Assembly (NCBI GenBank): GCA_900768505.1
Contig: CAAGED010000012.1
Coordinates: 1-64,000, forward strand
Length of the DNA stretch: 64,000 nt
Direction: 5' to 3'
Origin: Lentisphaeria bacterium
GTDB taxonomy: Bacteria > Verrucomicrobiota > Lentisphaeria > Victivallales > Victivallaceae
Shown here one piece after another: positions 17,403 through 26,921 of this stretch. A program made the translations under genes and the position numbers. The notes under the pieces are model-generated. The model saw only the letters and a program-made list of their open reading frames with translations, did no database searches and was not told the DNA's origin. How positions within the stretch are numbered: the first letter of the stretch is position 1; each line of letters begins with the position of its first letter.

Positions 17403-18728
17403 TCACAACAACCGGCAGAAAAGAGTTTCATCCTTATCCCCGACCGCCAGCGCCTGAACCCGAACCAAACGATTCAACGCCGCCCCGCTCTTCGACCATT
17501 CCGGCACGGCGCAAGCCAAATAATTCCCGCTCCAGCCGTGGGCGACATCATTCGAATCCACTCTCTCAAATATAACATCAAATTCCGATTTTACAAAACC
17601 TTGCCGATATTTTAATTTACCGGCAGCCGCGATTTCCGATAATTTAGCGTACCGTTCCGCCGCCAAATGCTTTTTCACCTGATTCGGCATCACGGCCGCC
17701 GCCGTACCCTCCCGGGGCGAGTAGGTGAAAATATGAATATTGGCAAAACCAATTGATTCAATAAAATCACAACTTGTTTTAAACTCTTCATCGCTCTCCC
17801 CCGGAAAACCGACAATAACATCCGTGCCAATATGAATACCAGGCATTAATTTTCTGGCATGTTCCACAAACTGCCGGAACTCCTCACTGGTATATCGCCG
17901 CTTCATCCTCCCCAATACCGAATCGGCACCATGCTGCAGCGAAATATGCAGAAATTCACAAATTCTCCCTCCGCTCGTTGCCATCACATCCAACAACGCC
18001 AAATTACTCATCACCGGTTCGGTGGAACTCAAACGCAGACGAAAATTTCCCGGCAGCGCCACCAGAACCCCCAGCAAATCCTCCAACCCGCGCCCATGGT
18101 CATTGTATGCGCAAACATTCACTCCGGTCAAAACAATTTCACTGCTGCCGTTGGCAATGTGCGCCTTGCATTCGTGAATAATTTCCTCGAAACTCCTTGA
18201 ACGCTCCGGCCCCCGGGTGTACGGAACAATGCAATATGTACAAAAATTATTGCACCCCTCCTGAATTTTTACAAACGGACGACTGCGAAAGTTAAATAAC
18301 CCCTCACTGCGCTCCTGAAACAACAACTCCGGATTTTCATTGATACTGAATTTAGTTGTCAGTTTGGGATGTTTGGACAGCGCCTGCTCTATCATTTCGC
18401 TTAAATCACGTTTCTCCGGATTGGTCAGCACCAAATCAACCGCCTCGTCCGCACTCAACGAATCATAATCCGATTCCGCACTGCAACCAGTAACAATAAT
18501 CAACGCATCCGGATATTGACGACGGAACTTTCGTGCCGCCTGACGGCTTTTCTGCGCCGCACTGCCGGTAACACTGCACCCATTTATTATTATCAGCTGC
18601 TTATCCTCTGATCCGGCGGGGTCAACAATATTCCACGCCTTGTGCCTCAAACGATCCGCCAGCAATGCGCCGTCCGCCTGATTGAGCCGACACCCCAGAG
18701 TAAAAATTGCCGCATTGCCTGCTTTCAT
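17403..18728 (-). CDS. mtaB: tRNA t6A37 methylthiotransferase MtaB
   Basis: 441 aa, a second methylthiotransferase of the MiaB/RimO/MtaB superfamily. It has FTLGCRLNQAD at the N-terminus, cluster cysteines in NGCSVTG and VTGCSAES, the radical-SAM motif EGCNNFCTYCIVPYTRGPERSR, and a C-terminal TRAM-like domain. The LGC[KR][LV]NQ[AY] signature is characteristic of MtaB (YqeV), which adds a methylthio group to t6A at tRNA position 37. Its ATG overlaps the stop codon of the upstream membrane-protein gene (ATGA), and rimO follows after 58 bp. Confidence 0.9.
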   Translation of the reverse strand: MKAGNAAIFTLGCRLNQADGALLADRLRHKAWNIVDPAGSEDKQLIIINGCSVTGSAAQKSRQAARKFRRQYPDALIIVTGCSAESDYDSLSADEAVDLVLTNPEKRDLSEMIEQALSKHPKLTTKFSINENPELLFQERSEGLFNFRSRPFVKIQEGCNNFCTYCIVPYTRGPERSRSFEEIIHECKAHIANGSSEIVLTGVNVCAYNDHGRGLEDLLGVLVALPGNFRLRLSSTEPVMSNLALLDVMATSGGRICEFLHISLQHGADSVLGRMKRRYTSEEFRQFVEHARKLMPGIHIGTDVIVGFPGESDEEFKTSCDFIESIGFANIHIFTYSPREGTAAAVMPNQVKKHLAAERYAKLSEIAAAGKLKYRQGFVKSEFDVIFERVDSNDVAHGWSGNYLACAVPEWSKSGAALNRLVRVQALAVGDKDETLFCRLL

Positions 18729-19915
18729 GGTTGCTGAAGCTCCTGCGCCTTAACTGAATTATCCTTATCGTCATCGTTTCCGGCCAAACCTGTCAAGTCG
18801 GCTGCTTCCGCCGCAACCACCGGAGCGCTCTTGACCAGCAGCTTGTACTGCACACCCTCAATAATCATAATCCAGCCGATACCGACACTGCAGGCAGCGA
18901 CGATTAAATACAACAAAATACGATCCGGCGCCTTCAACTGCCGGGCGGCGGCAATGCCCCCCAGCAGCAACACTCCGAACATCAGCAGCGGATTAAACAA
19001 CGGCAAATCAAACTGCAAATTATATTTCTTATCCGCCCACATCAGCAGTAGCAGACCAGATGCCGAGAAGAGCGGCCACAACATGGCCAGAGTGAGAAAA
19101 ATCCACCTTCCAACCTTGATTATCCTTGAATGCACCGGATTCATTATAAAAATCGCCAATGCATTGGCACAAAACGGCGTACACAAAATAAAAAAATTCG
19201 GATTCCGCAGCGCCAGCAGACTTATCCCGGTAATTATCACCACGTTAAGCAGGAAAAATCCTTTAATTGGCAATATCTCCCGACTCTGCCGTCCCCAGAA
19301 ACCAATTACACACCAGGGCAATATACAAATATAAATCAGCACTGAAAACGCCGCCAGATAAAAACTCCATTTCAACTGGTAACCACTGAAATCCCCCTGT
19401 CCGACATGGTAAAAATATCCCAGCAGTGCGCAACCAATCAGAAAAAATCCCACCTTAAAAATCAATTGCATTCCGCGCCGGCGACCGATCCGCAAAAACG
19501 AAGCAGTCAACATCAAAACGGCCAACATGTCCATTGAGCCGCTGCGGGCAAAACCCAAAAATCCGTAGCTGCCAACGGTCATAATCGCCGCCGCCGCCCC
19601 AACACGCCAATTAAAATTCTGCCAATTGGCAAAATATACCACCAGCACCAGCAACGCACTCGTCAAGGCCGTTGAAATATTGTCCACAAAAAAATTATTG
19701 GTCAAGTGGGCAGCCAAAAAATCCGCCGTGCCTCCACACATTCCCAATGAAAACTCATTGAGAGCCCGGGCAACCTGCAAACTCATACTTTGCAACCCAC
19801 CCAGAAATGCCGCCGCCGCAAAGGCGAAGAGCCACACCCCGATTTGCAATTGCTTGCGCAGTTCACTAACTGGCGGGGTATTATTTTTTACCTCAAAATC
19901 GTACTCGTTTTTCAT
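18725..19915 (-). CDS. Hypothetical polytopic membrane protein
   Basis: 396 aa with about nine to ten hydrophobic segments, the first near residues 25-45, and a polar acidic C-terminal tail (about 365-396). The segment GFLGFARSGSMDMLAV resembles the short conserved loop of GT-C-type (ArnT/PMT-like) glycosyltransferases, in which an acidic residue follows an Arg-rich stretch. That is a weak hint, and the large periplasmic domain of those enzymes is absent. It overlaps proA upstream and mtaB downstream by 4 bp each, so it is clearly part of the operon. The function is unknown. Confidence 0.8.
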   Translation of the reverse strand: MKNEYDFEVKNNTPPVSELRKQLQIGVWLFAFAAAAFLGGLQSMSLQVARALNEFSLGMCGGTADFLAAHLTNNFFVDNISTALTSALLVLVVYFANWQNFNWRVGAAAAIMTVGSYGFLGFARSGSMDMLAVLMLTASFLRIGRRRGMQLIFKVGFFLIGCALLGYFYHVGQGDFSGYQLKWSFYLAAFSVLIYICILPWCVIGFWGRQSREILPIKGFFLLNVVIITGISLLALRNPNFFILCTPFCANALAIFIMNPVHSRIIKVGRWIFLTLAMLWPLFSASGLLLLMWADKKYNLQFDLPLFNPLLMFGVLLLGGIAAARQLKAPDRILLYLIVAACSVGIGWIMIIEGVQYKLLVKSAPVVAAEAADLTGLAGNDDDKDNSVKAQELQQP

Positions 19916-21189
19916 CGAACCTGGCCATCTCCACGGATTATATATTTGTAGGTGGTCAACTCATCGACTCCCATCGGCCCGCGGGCGTGAAGTTTATCGG
20001 TACTGATGCCTATTTCAGCGCCCATGCCGAACTCGCCGCCATCAGTGAATCGACTGGAGGCATTGTGGTACACCGCCGCCGAATCCACCATATTGACGAA
20101 ATATTGAGCAGTGGAATCATTTTGGGTAATTATCACATCCGAATGGTGCGAGCCATTGGTATTGATACGACTGACCGCCTCCTCCACGCCGGAAACAATT
20201 TTCACTGCCACCTTGTAATCCAAAAATTCCCGTTCATAATCGGCCTCCTGCGCCGCCGTCGCCTCCGGATACAACGCTATAAATTCAGCGTCGCCGCAAT
20301 ATTTCACCTGATATTCAGACATGGTTCGCACCATCATCGGTACAAATTTTTCGGCGATATCCCGGTGTATCAGTATCTGCTCCAAGGCGTTGCAAACCCC
20401 CGGGCGCTGACATTTGCCATTAAGCACAATTCTGCAGGCCATCGTCAAATCCGCATCCTTATCCACAAAAAGGTGGCACACTCCTTTGTAATGTTTGATT
20501 ACCGGAATAATCGACTCGGCCATTACCGCCCGGATCAGCCCCTCGCCACCCCGTGGAATAATCAAATCCACATATTTATCCAGCTTCAGCAGCAGCGAAA
20601 CCGCCCGACGGTCACTCCAGGGCAACACCTGAACCACCCCCTGCAAACCAAATTTAGCCGCCGCCCGCGCCATTGACGCGGCAAAAGCCTGACTGGAATT
20701 AAACGCTTCACTGCCGCCGCGCAAAATCACCGCATTACCGGCCTTCAAACAAATTCCGGCTGCATCCACCGTCACATTGGGACGGGATTCATAAATAATG
20801 CCAATTACGCCAATCGGTACGGAACGCTTGTCAATTTTTATGCCGTTGGGACGCTCAGCACTGGAGATAATCCGTCCCACCGGGTCTTGCTGAGCGGCCA
20901 CTACGCGCAATGCTTCGGCCACTGCAATTACCCGTTTCTCGTCCAACATCAAACGATCCAACATGGCACTGGAGAGATTATGCTCCCGACCGTACGCCAT
21001 ATCCAACCTGTTGGCCGACAAGATATTTTTCATATCTTCCAAGATACAGTCCGCCATATAATTAAGGCATTTTACCTTATCTTCGGCACTGACAACACTA
21101 AGTTTGCCGGCGGCCGACCTGGCAATACGGCCGATTTCATTCATTTCACTCTGTAATTTTTCCAAACTCAACGCATTATTTTCCATCAT
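19912..21189 (-). CDS. proA: Gamma-glutamyl phosphate reductase
   Basis: About 425 aa NADPH-dependent aldehyde-dehydrogenase-fold enzyme, second step of proline synthesis from glutamate. It shows IGVIGIIYESRPNVTVDAAGICLKAGN in two blocks, the NAILRGGSEA-like stretch, the catalytic cysteine in QRPGVCNALE and the terminal GISTDKLHARGPMGVDEL segment. The frame opens with a TTG at 21204, but AGGAG at 21196-21200 points to the ATG at 21189 (or the adjacent one at 21186). It is followed by the membrane-protein gene with a 4-bp overlap. proB is not in the window. Confidence 0.95.
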   Translation of the reverse strand: MMENNALSLEKLQSEMNEIGRIARSAAGKLSVVSAEDKVKCLNYMADCILEDMKNILSANRLDMAYGREHNLSSAMLDRLMLDEKRVIAVAEALRVVAAQQDPVGRIISSAERPNGIKIDKRSVPIGVIGIIYESRPNVTVDAAGICLKAGNAVILRGGSEAFNSSQAFAASMARAAAKFGLQGVVQVLPWSDRRAVSLLLKLDKYVDLIIPRGGEGLIRAVMAESIIPVIKHYKGVCHLFVDKDADLTMACRIVLNGKCQRPGVCNALEQILIHRDIAEKFVPMMVRTMSEYQVKYCGDAEFIALYPEATAAQEADYEREFLDYKVAVKIVSGVEEAVSRINTNGSHHSDVIITQNDSTAQYFVNMVDSAAVYHNASSRFTDGGEFGMGAEIGISTDKLHARGPMGVDELTTYKYIIRGDGQVR

Positions 21190-21235
21190 AACACTCTCCT
21201 GCAAAAAAGCCGGTTATGTTTTTTAATTTATCAAA

Positions 21236-23332
21236 TCAGCCGTGAATATCCACAATTTCACCGGCAAACAAATCCACCACCTTGGCCACCAGCGGATTCT
21301 GCTTCGCCTGCTGCATCGCCGCCTGGTCCCCCATTAAATTATTTCTGGTTCCGACCAGCTCGGCAGCCACATCGCCACCCGAATCCAATGGCAAATCCAT
21401 CGCCGGGGAGTCGTTTCCCATCATGTTTAACTCTTCCTCTTCGGATAATTCGCCGCCTAACACTGAAAGATCAATATCCCCGTTTACATCGGCATACTCC
21501 GCTGCTTCATCCACAAAATCCACCTCCGGGCCGGCCGGCGCAACCGCCTCGTCCTCATTCTCAGTCAGCGGCTCAATCTCTCCAAGTTCCGCCTTGACAA
21601 TATTTTCACCATCAGACGCCTCAGCCTCCTCCGGCGAAGACTCCGGCAATACCGGAAAATCATTGTTCCGCGGCAACTCCGGCGCTATTTCCGACTGCGG
21701 CAAAATATTTGACGCCATTTCCGACATGTTTTCCGGCGGCTCCACCATCCTGGGTTCTGCCGAAAACTCAATGGAAGAGTCCACTTGCCCGGCAGTATTA
21801 TTCTCCGGCGGCGGCACAACTTCTTCTTTCTCCACCACCTTCGCGCCGGAGGCATCGAATGACAATTTGTTTCCCGCTGCGGCGGCGGCCAAAACCTCAT
21901 CCGCCCGACCGCTGTAAATTTCACTGCCGGAAATCTTATCCAACACCTTGTTGGCATCAGACAAATTCACCACCTCAATCTCCAGCTTATCCAAATCCAA
22001 GGGCTTCCCCGCTCCGGCTACCGAAACCACCGGCGAAACCGAACGATCCGCCGCAACTACCGTGGGCACCGGATTTTTTAACCCGCCCGCAGTCTGTCCC
22101 GGCAATATCAAATCAGCTGAATTGCGCCCGTCCAAAATTCCGTCCGGGGGAATCATATCCAAAAATTTCAGCTCATCCGCCTTACGCAACTGATTTAACC
22201 GCCGCAACACATCATCCAGACGAATTGAGTGCGCCTCACGCATGGCTCGTAGAATCACCGTTTCCAAAAATATGGATTTATTTAAAGCATCCCGGAGGAA
22301 ACGAGCCTGATTGGCAAGATTTTCCAAAACCATCTGTACCACATTCAGATTGGTGTTTCCAGCCAAACGCTGAAACCTGGCCAACCCTTCCGGCGTCTCA
22401 TTAATCACCTCATTGGGGTTCTTTAAGATAAAGCAGAGCTGAACATTGCGCAACGCCGCAATAATTTCCCCAAGAAAGGTCTCCATATTCCGCCCGCGCA
22501 ACGCCAACTGGTTGATGGTCAGCACCACCTGCCCCGGGTTGTTGATAAAAATCGCCCCTAAAATATTATCAATTTCCTCCGCACCGGCCAATCCGAAGAG
22601 GCTCAACACCTCATTTTCGTTGATTTCATGTTCGCCGTCGCCGCAGAAAAAGGCAATCATCTGATCCAGCAAGGATTGCGCATCGCGCATACCGCCATCC
22701 GCCGCCCGGGAAATAGCATGCAGTGCCGAATCGGAAATCTTCACCTTCTCGGTATGGGCAATCAGCCGTAGCCGCTCGTAAATCAGCCGGGAGGAGATGG
22801 GCTGCAAGTCAAACCGCTGGCATCGGGAGATGATTGTCGGCAACACCTGATGGACCTCCGTGGTGGCAAAAATAAATTTCACATGCGCCGGAGGTTCTTC
22901 AATGGTTTTCAGCAATGCGTTCCACGCCTGCTTGGTTAACATATGCACTTCGTCAATGATGTAGACCTTGTATTTGCTGGCCACCGGCATATGCTGCGCC
23001 TCTTCGCTAAGGGCGCGCATGCTCTCCACCGAATTACGGCTGGCAGCGTCGATTTCAATCACATCCAGAGAGTTGTCATTGGCAATCGCCTGGCAAGAGG
23101 CGCATTCGCAGCATGGTTCGCCATCCCGGGGATTTTCGCAATTGACGGCCTTGGCAAAAATTCGCGCCGTGGTGGTTTTGCCGATTCCGCGAGTGCCCAC
23201 AAACAAATAAGCGTGCGCCAGACGATTTTGACGAATTTCGTTTTTTAACGTCTGAATTACATGTTCCTGCCCCACCACGTCGGCGAAACACCGGGGACGC
23301 CATTTGCGCGCAATCACTTGATATTCTGCCAT
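21236..23332 (-). CDS. dnaX: DNA polymerase III subunit gamma/tau
   Basis: 698 aa clamp-loader ATPase. Walker A is GTRGIGKT (46-53), a zinc-binding cysteine set lies at Cys65-Cys80 (including CCECASC), Walker B/DEVH is at 127-130, and the sensor/SRC motif is IISRCQRFD. Residues 1-370 are the AAA+ and oligomerisation domains. About 400-640 are a long acidic, Pro/Glu/Ala-rich linker of low complexity, and the last ~40 residues are again ordered. The tau-length form is the only one obvious from the sequence. I did not find a clear frameshift signal for gamma. It sits 33 bp after rph with a GAGGGTG site. Confidence 0.95.
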   Translation of the reverse strand: MAEYQVIARKWRPRCFADVVGQEHVIQTLKNEIRQNRLAHAYLFVGTRGIGKTTTARIFAKAVNCENPRDGEPCCECASCQAIANDNSLDVIEIDAASRNSVESMRALSEEAQHMPVASKYKVYIIDEVHMLTKQAWNALLKTIEEPPAHVKFIFATTEVHQVLPTIISRCQRFDLQPISSRLIYERLRLIAHTEKVKISDSALHAISRAADGGMRDAQSLLDQMIAFFCGDGEHEINENEVLSLFGLAGAEEIDNILGAIFINNPGQVVLTINQLALRGRNMETFLGEIIAALRNVQLCFILKNPNEVINETPEGLARFQRLAGNTNLNVVQMVLENLANQARFLRDALNKSIFLETVILRAMREAHSIRLDDVLRRLNQLRKADELKFLDMIPPDGILDGRNSADLILPGQTAGGLKNPVPTVVAADRSVSPVVSVAGAGKPLDLDKLEIEVVNLSDANKVLDKISGSEIYSGRADEVLAAAAAGNKLSFDASGAKVVEKEEVVPPPENNTAGQVDSSIEFSAEPRMVEPPENMSEMASNILPQSEIAPELPRNNDFPVLPESSPEEAEASDGENIVKAELGEIEPLTENEDEAVAPAGPEVDFVDEAAEYADVNGDIDLSVLGGELSEEEELNMMGNDSPAMDLPLDSGGDVAAELVGTRNNLMGDQAAMQQAKQNPLVAKVVDLFAGEIVDIHG

Positions 23333-23364
23333 TTCACCCTCAATATCTGTCTGAATTAAAAAAA

Positions 23365-24180
23365 TTACTTCAAATCCAACGCATCAAAAACGCCATCCAA
23401 TGAGCCCAAGTTAGCGCCGCGCCGCACCGTTTTACCTTGATGGGCGGCATTGCGCTTCTTTTCCAGCAACGCGTCCTGCGCCGCAAAAATTTCCTTAATG
23501 CCCTTTTCCGCCAAATCCAGCAAAGTATTCAACTGCTTGCGGTCAAACGGCATACGTTCAGCGGTACCCTGAATTTCCACCAATTTGCCGGATTCAGTCA
23601 TCACGACATTCATATCCACTTCGGCTCTGGAATCCTCTTCGTAGCAAAGATCCAGAAGAAGTTCGCCGGCAACAATGCCGACACTGACCGCCGCCACCCG
23701 TTCACGCATGGGATTACCCTCGAATATTTTGGCGGCCATATTGCTCCGCATCGCCAAATACAAGGCAAATGAGGCACCGGAAATACTGGCGCAGCGAGTA
23801 CCGCCGTCGGCATCAATCACATCGCAGTCAATGTAAATAGTGTTGGCACGCAAACGCTGCAAATCCAAAACCGACCGCAACGAACGACCAATCAGCCGTT
23901 GAATTTCCATGGTGCGTCCGCCCAGCTTGCCGTTGGTGGCCTCCCGGGTCATCCGCTCATGAGTCGAGGCCGGCAACATGCCGTATTCGCAGGTCAACCA
24001 GCCGCCTGGCACTTTTTGTACCCGCATCCAGTTGGGAACCTTGTTTTCAATACTGACTGCACTGACGACTTTTGTTCCGCCGCATTCAATCAAAACGGAT
24101 GCCATGGGGTGCGCCAAAAAATCCAACGACAATCTCACCGGCCGCATCTGGTCATTACTCCGCCCGTCAATTCTTTTCAT
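23365..24180 (-). CDS. rph: Ribonuclease PH
   Basis: 271 aa, slightly longer than the usual ~240. It is a phosphorolytic 3'-5' exoribonuclease that trims tRNA 3' ends. Family blocks visible include RPVRLSLDF, GGTKVVSAVS, EYGMLPASTHERMTRE, GGRTMEIQRLIGRSLRSVLDL, IDCDVIDADGGTRCASISGA and the C-terminal TESGKLVEIQGTAE. The extra ~25 residues are a basic C-terminal tail. A GGGAGAG site precedes the ATG. It is the first gene of the long co-directional set ending at hisI. Confidence 0.95.
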   Translation of the reverse strand: MKRIDGRSNDQMRPVRLSLDFLAHPMASVLIECGGTKVVSAVSIENKVPNWMRVQKVPGGWLTCEYGMLPASTHERMTREATNGKLGGRTMEIQRLIGRSLRSVLDLQRLRANTIYIDCDVIDADGGTRCASISGASFALYLAMRSNMAAKIFEGNPMRERVAAVSVGIVAGELLLDLCYEEDSRAEVDMNVVMTESGKLVEIQGTAERMPFDRKQLNTLLDLAEKGIKEIFAAQDALLEKKRNAAHQGKTVRRGANLGSLDGVFDALDLK

Positions 24181-24290
24181 GCCCCGTCTCTCCCAGAAAA
24201 TAAAATTACCTTGTGTTTGACACTATAAATATTTATATAATTTGATATTTTTGAAAAAAATCACCAATAAATCGGCGACTAAATATAAAA

Positions 24291-24399
24291 AGTCGTCGGA
24301 CCAGATTACCCGCAGCACCTGGGCCATTGCGTAGAGCTGCTTGGTTCCCCACCTGACTCGGTTGGCACGGCCTCAGCGCACGAGGTCCAGTCCGACGAC
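24291..24399 (-). ncRNA. ffs: Signal recognition particle RNA (4.5S type)
   Basis: On the minus strand this ~109-nt segment folds into one long hairpin. The ends pair over 10 perfect bases (GTCGTCGGAC with GTCCGACGAC). The apical domain carries the near-invariant SRP core GTCAGGTGGGGAA, followed by CAAGCAGC, which binds Ffh. Size and single-helix layout fit the short bacterial 4.5S RNA without an Alu domain. It is transcribed in the same direction as accD (upstream) and rph/dnaX (downstream). Confidence 0.9.
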
Positions 24400-24717
24400 A
24401 AAATTACTTGTATATTAAGGATTGTCATCAAATCCCGGCAAACTTGTTGCCTTAATTGTAAATCATTATAACGCAAAATAAATTTGCTTCACTTGCGCCG
24501 GAGACTCAAAACTCCCCCCCACGCACAAATACCACTTGCGCCGATGCTGAATTGACCTTCAGCCGCCGCCACTTGCAAGCACGCCACCTGCGCTGGAGCT
24601 GAATCATAACCAACCAACGCTTGCAAAGAGTAAAAACCAGTTATCCAGATTATTAAGTTGCCGCTTTCACAATTGAAAACAAAAACCAACGCTCCAGAAC
24701 TTCTTTCTTACAATAAC
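24400..24717. other. Gene-free interval between ffs and accD
   Basis: No gene is supported here; a minus-strand 66-codon frame at 24489-24689 lacks family features. Four degenerate units beginning CACTTGC/CACCTGC start at 24490, 24533, 24570 and 24585. The second and fourth match at 16 of 21 positions. The ffs promoter must lie just right of 24400, but no convincing -35/-10 pair was found. Confidence 0.4.
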
Positions 24718-25575
24718 TCAAACTTGCAAATATTCAAGCAATAAACCCAACTCTTCTTTAAGATTTTTTCTATGAACGACCCGATCGACCAAACCTTTTT
24801 CCAAAAGGAATTCTGCAGTTTGGAAACCTTCCGGCAATTTAGAGTTGGTGGTCTCTTCAATTACCCGCGGTCCGGCAAAACCAATCATAGCACCCGGTTC
24901 GGCTAAAATCACATCGCCAATGGAGGCAAAAGAGGCGGTCACGCCGCCATAAGTAGGATGAGCCAATATCACAATATATGGTAATTTTGCCTCCCGCAAT
25001 AATTCCAAGGCGCCGCAGGTCTTGGCCATCTGCATCAAACTGATGATTCCCTCCTGCATGCGAGCCCCGCCGGAGGCGGTGACTAATACCAGCGGAAGAT
25101 GGTTGGCAATGGCATGTTCTGCCAACTCGGTAATTTTTTCACCGACCACCGATCCCATGCTGGCTCCCATGAAGCGGAAATCCATAACCCCAATGGCAGT
25201 TTTTTTGCCATAGACAGCACCTTCACCGCAAATGATGGCTTCATTCATGCCACTTTTTGCTTCGCTCTCCCGGAGGCGTTCGCCATAGCTTTTGGTATCA
25301 AAAAACTGCAACACATCCACCGAGTGCATGTTTTTACATAGCTCAACAAAGGTGCCCTGATCCAACAGCATGTCCAGACGTTCATTGGCATCCAGAACAT
25401 GATGAAAATCACAATATGGGCAAACATTCAAATTATTCTTGAGTTCCTGTTTATAGAGGGTTCGGCTGCAGGATTTGCACTTAAGCCACAACCCCTCCGG
25501 GAACTCACGCTTACGGCTGTTAGCCGGAGTCTTTATTTTAAGCGTCGAATATTTTCCGCTGCTGAAAAATGACAT
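24718..25575 (-). CDS. accD: Acetyl-CoA carboxylase carboxyltransferase subunit beta
   Basis: 285 aa, normal length. AccD with AccA transfers the carboxyl group from biotin to acetyl-CoA, committing to fatty-acid synthesis. A four-cysteine zinc ribbon lies at Cys33, Cys36, Cys52 and Cys55 (CKSC...CPYC). The crotonase-like carboxyltransferase core has VTASGGARMQEGIISLMQMA, PTYGGVTASFA and AGPRVIEET. A GGGAAG site lies 7 nt before the ATG. accA is not in the window. Confidence 0.97.
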   Translation of the reverse strand: MSFFSSGKYSTLKIKTPANSRKREFPEGLWLKCKSCSRTLYKQELKNNLNVCPYCDFHHVLDANERLDMLLDQGTFVELCKNMHSVDVLQFFDTKSYGERLRESEAKSGMNEAIICGEGAVYGKKTAIGVMDFRFMGASMGSVVGEKITELAEHAIANHLPLVLVTASGGARMQEGIISLMQMAKTCGALELLREAKLPYIVILAHPTYGGVTASFASIGDVILAEPGAMIGFAGPRVIEETTNSKLPEGFQTAEFLLEKGLVDRVVHRKNLKEELGLLLEYLQV

Positions 25576-25943
25576 AATAAACTTCCCGTTTTATTCCGCC
25601 CGAAACTCCACATTGCAGCAACACCATCATTTTGAGGCATGCCGTTCGAAACCGGCGCGGTTAGTTGATAATTATTAGTGGACGAAAGAAAACGAACCCT
25701 CGTCCGGTAAAAACACATAAAAACATTTTTTCAACTTCGGCCAACGCCGCAGTAGTCCAAGGAACCCAAAAAAAACTTACCGACTCCCGTTAGTTAATCA
25801 TGTTAAATTACTCCAAATTAAATTATTTTCAAATTAACAGTATTATTTTTTTTAAATTTAGTTGACATTGAGTACAAATATAATCCAAGCAAAAACCCGG
25901 GAAACGTCCGTATTACAGCAAAAACAGCCCAAAGGAACGCATC
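25576..25943. other. Gene-free interval upstream of accD and the small coiled-coil gene
   Basis: Divergent promoter region, very AT-rich toward the right end. A small hairpin (25680-25685 with 25700-25705, GGACGA/TCGTCC) would lie in the accD leader. A TTGACA (25862) and a TATAAT (25879) are present but only 11 bp apart. Confidence 0.35.
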
Positions 25944-26132
25944 ATGAAAAACAACCAATATTCTACTTTTGTTGATTCCAATCTACCGGAACAGATTGCT
26001 CAAGTCTGGAACGAGTTGACGAACGCAAAAATTGAAATAAAAAGATTATCCGAAGAAGTCGCCGCACTCCGGGAAGAAATTTCCCAAATCAGCGCCAACG
26101 ATTTTCCAGTCACGCTGCCGGAATCGATATGA
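25944..26132 (+). CDS. Small hypothetical coiled-coil protein
   Basis: 62 aa, family not recognised. Residues about 14-50 form an amphipathic, heptad-like helix rich in Glu, Lys, Leu and Ile (QIAQVWNELTNAKIEIKRL and EEVAALREEISQI), typical of a short coiled coil. The C-terminus is disordered and ends in proline-containing residues. It resembles SlyX-like or ZapB-like small helical proteins only in general character. An AAGGA site sits about 8 nt before the ATG, and the codon use looks normal, which supports a real gene. It stands alone, just left of the candidate origin of replication. Confidence 0.6.
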   Translation: MKNNQYSTFVDSNLPEQIAQVWNELTNAKIEIKRLSEEVAALREEISQISANDFPVTLPESI

Positions 26133-26921
26133 ACTGAACTGTTAAAATTTGGATCGCAGATATTTTTACTGACCCGGAAAAATCTTCCTGGTCAGACGTA
26201 ATTTATAATTATTTCAATTCGATTCAACCGACAACCCTGCCGATAATTAACAACCTGTTAATAACTTGTAAACAACATGTGACTAAGTTGTGAATTGTCA
26301 TTGTAAATCGTTGATTTTCTCCAGCATTGTTGATATTTAAGTTAAGTGTTGACATGAAGTTGATATTATTGACAACAACTCCGGACATATAATTACACAA
26401 GTTACTTACCTATAAATACTTATCATTAAAAAAAACAACAATTCACACCCGGGAAAGTTATTTACAGTTCAAGTACCGAAGCCAAAATTTTTCCTGTTTT
26501 TTCATAAAAAAACGGTAAGTAGCCGCTATATAAGCAGTTACATTATACACGCTTATTTCATGTTAATAACTTCACCCCATTGCAAGCGGAAAATAGAAAA
26601 ATATTGTACTTTTTTATTCAACTTTTGATTTGCAAAATTAAAAATCGGTAATATCGTAAAAGCCGGTAGTGATGCACTGAAAGAGATTTCAAATAGTTTT
26701 ACAACCAGTTGAACAGTACATAACCAATACAATATGTTTTGTCAAATCAAATAAAATTTTATCGATAAGAGTAGTTATGTGCGCTTTTACAATGAAATGC
26801 GATAAATGTTTTTTGTCACAACTGCCGATTTTTTTTGGAAAAGCAGCAGTAGCAAACGGCATTTTATAGCTTGTCATGATAAAACGCGCCAAATACCTTT
26901 AGAAAGGGTGGGGTAGGAGAT
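26133..26921. other. Candidate replication origin (oriC) upstream of dnaA
   Basis: A 0.79-kb gene-free, strongly AT-rich stretch directly before dnaA. Three sites differ by one base from the DnaA box TTATNCACA: 26278-26286 (reverse strand, TTAGTCACA), 26458-26466 (TTATTTACA) and 26543-26551 (TTATACACG). A cluster of GTTGA[TC] units begins at 26310, 26329, 26348 and 26359. Genes to the left are almost all on the minus strand and dnaA on the plus strand, as expected if forks leave from here. The dnaA promoter must also lie here. No experimental boundary can be given. Confidence 0.55.

Noticed and set aside
24489..24689. 66-codon minus-strand frame between accD and ffs
   Set aside because: It is Cys/Ala-rich without a family match and coincides with degenerate repeats; probably chance.
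25862..25884. TTGACA and TATAAT upstream of the small coiled-coil gene
   Set aside because: The hexamers match the consensus, but the spacer is 11 bp, too short for a sigma-70 promoter.
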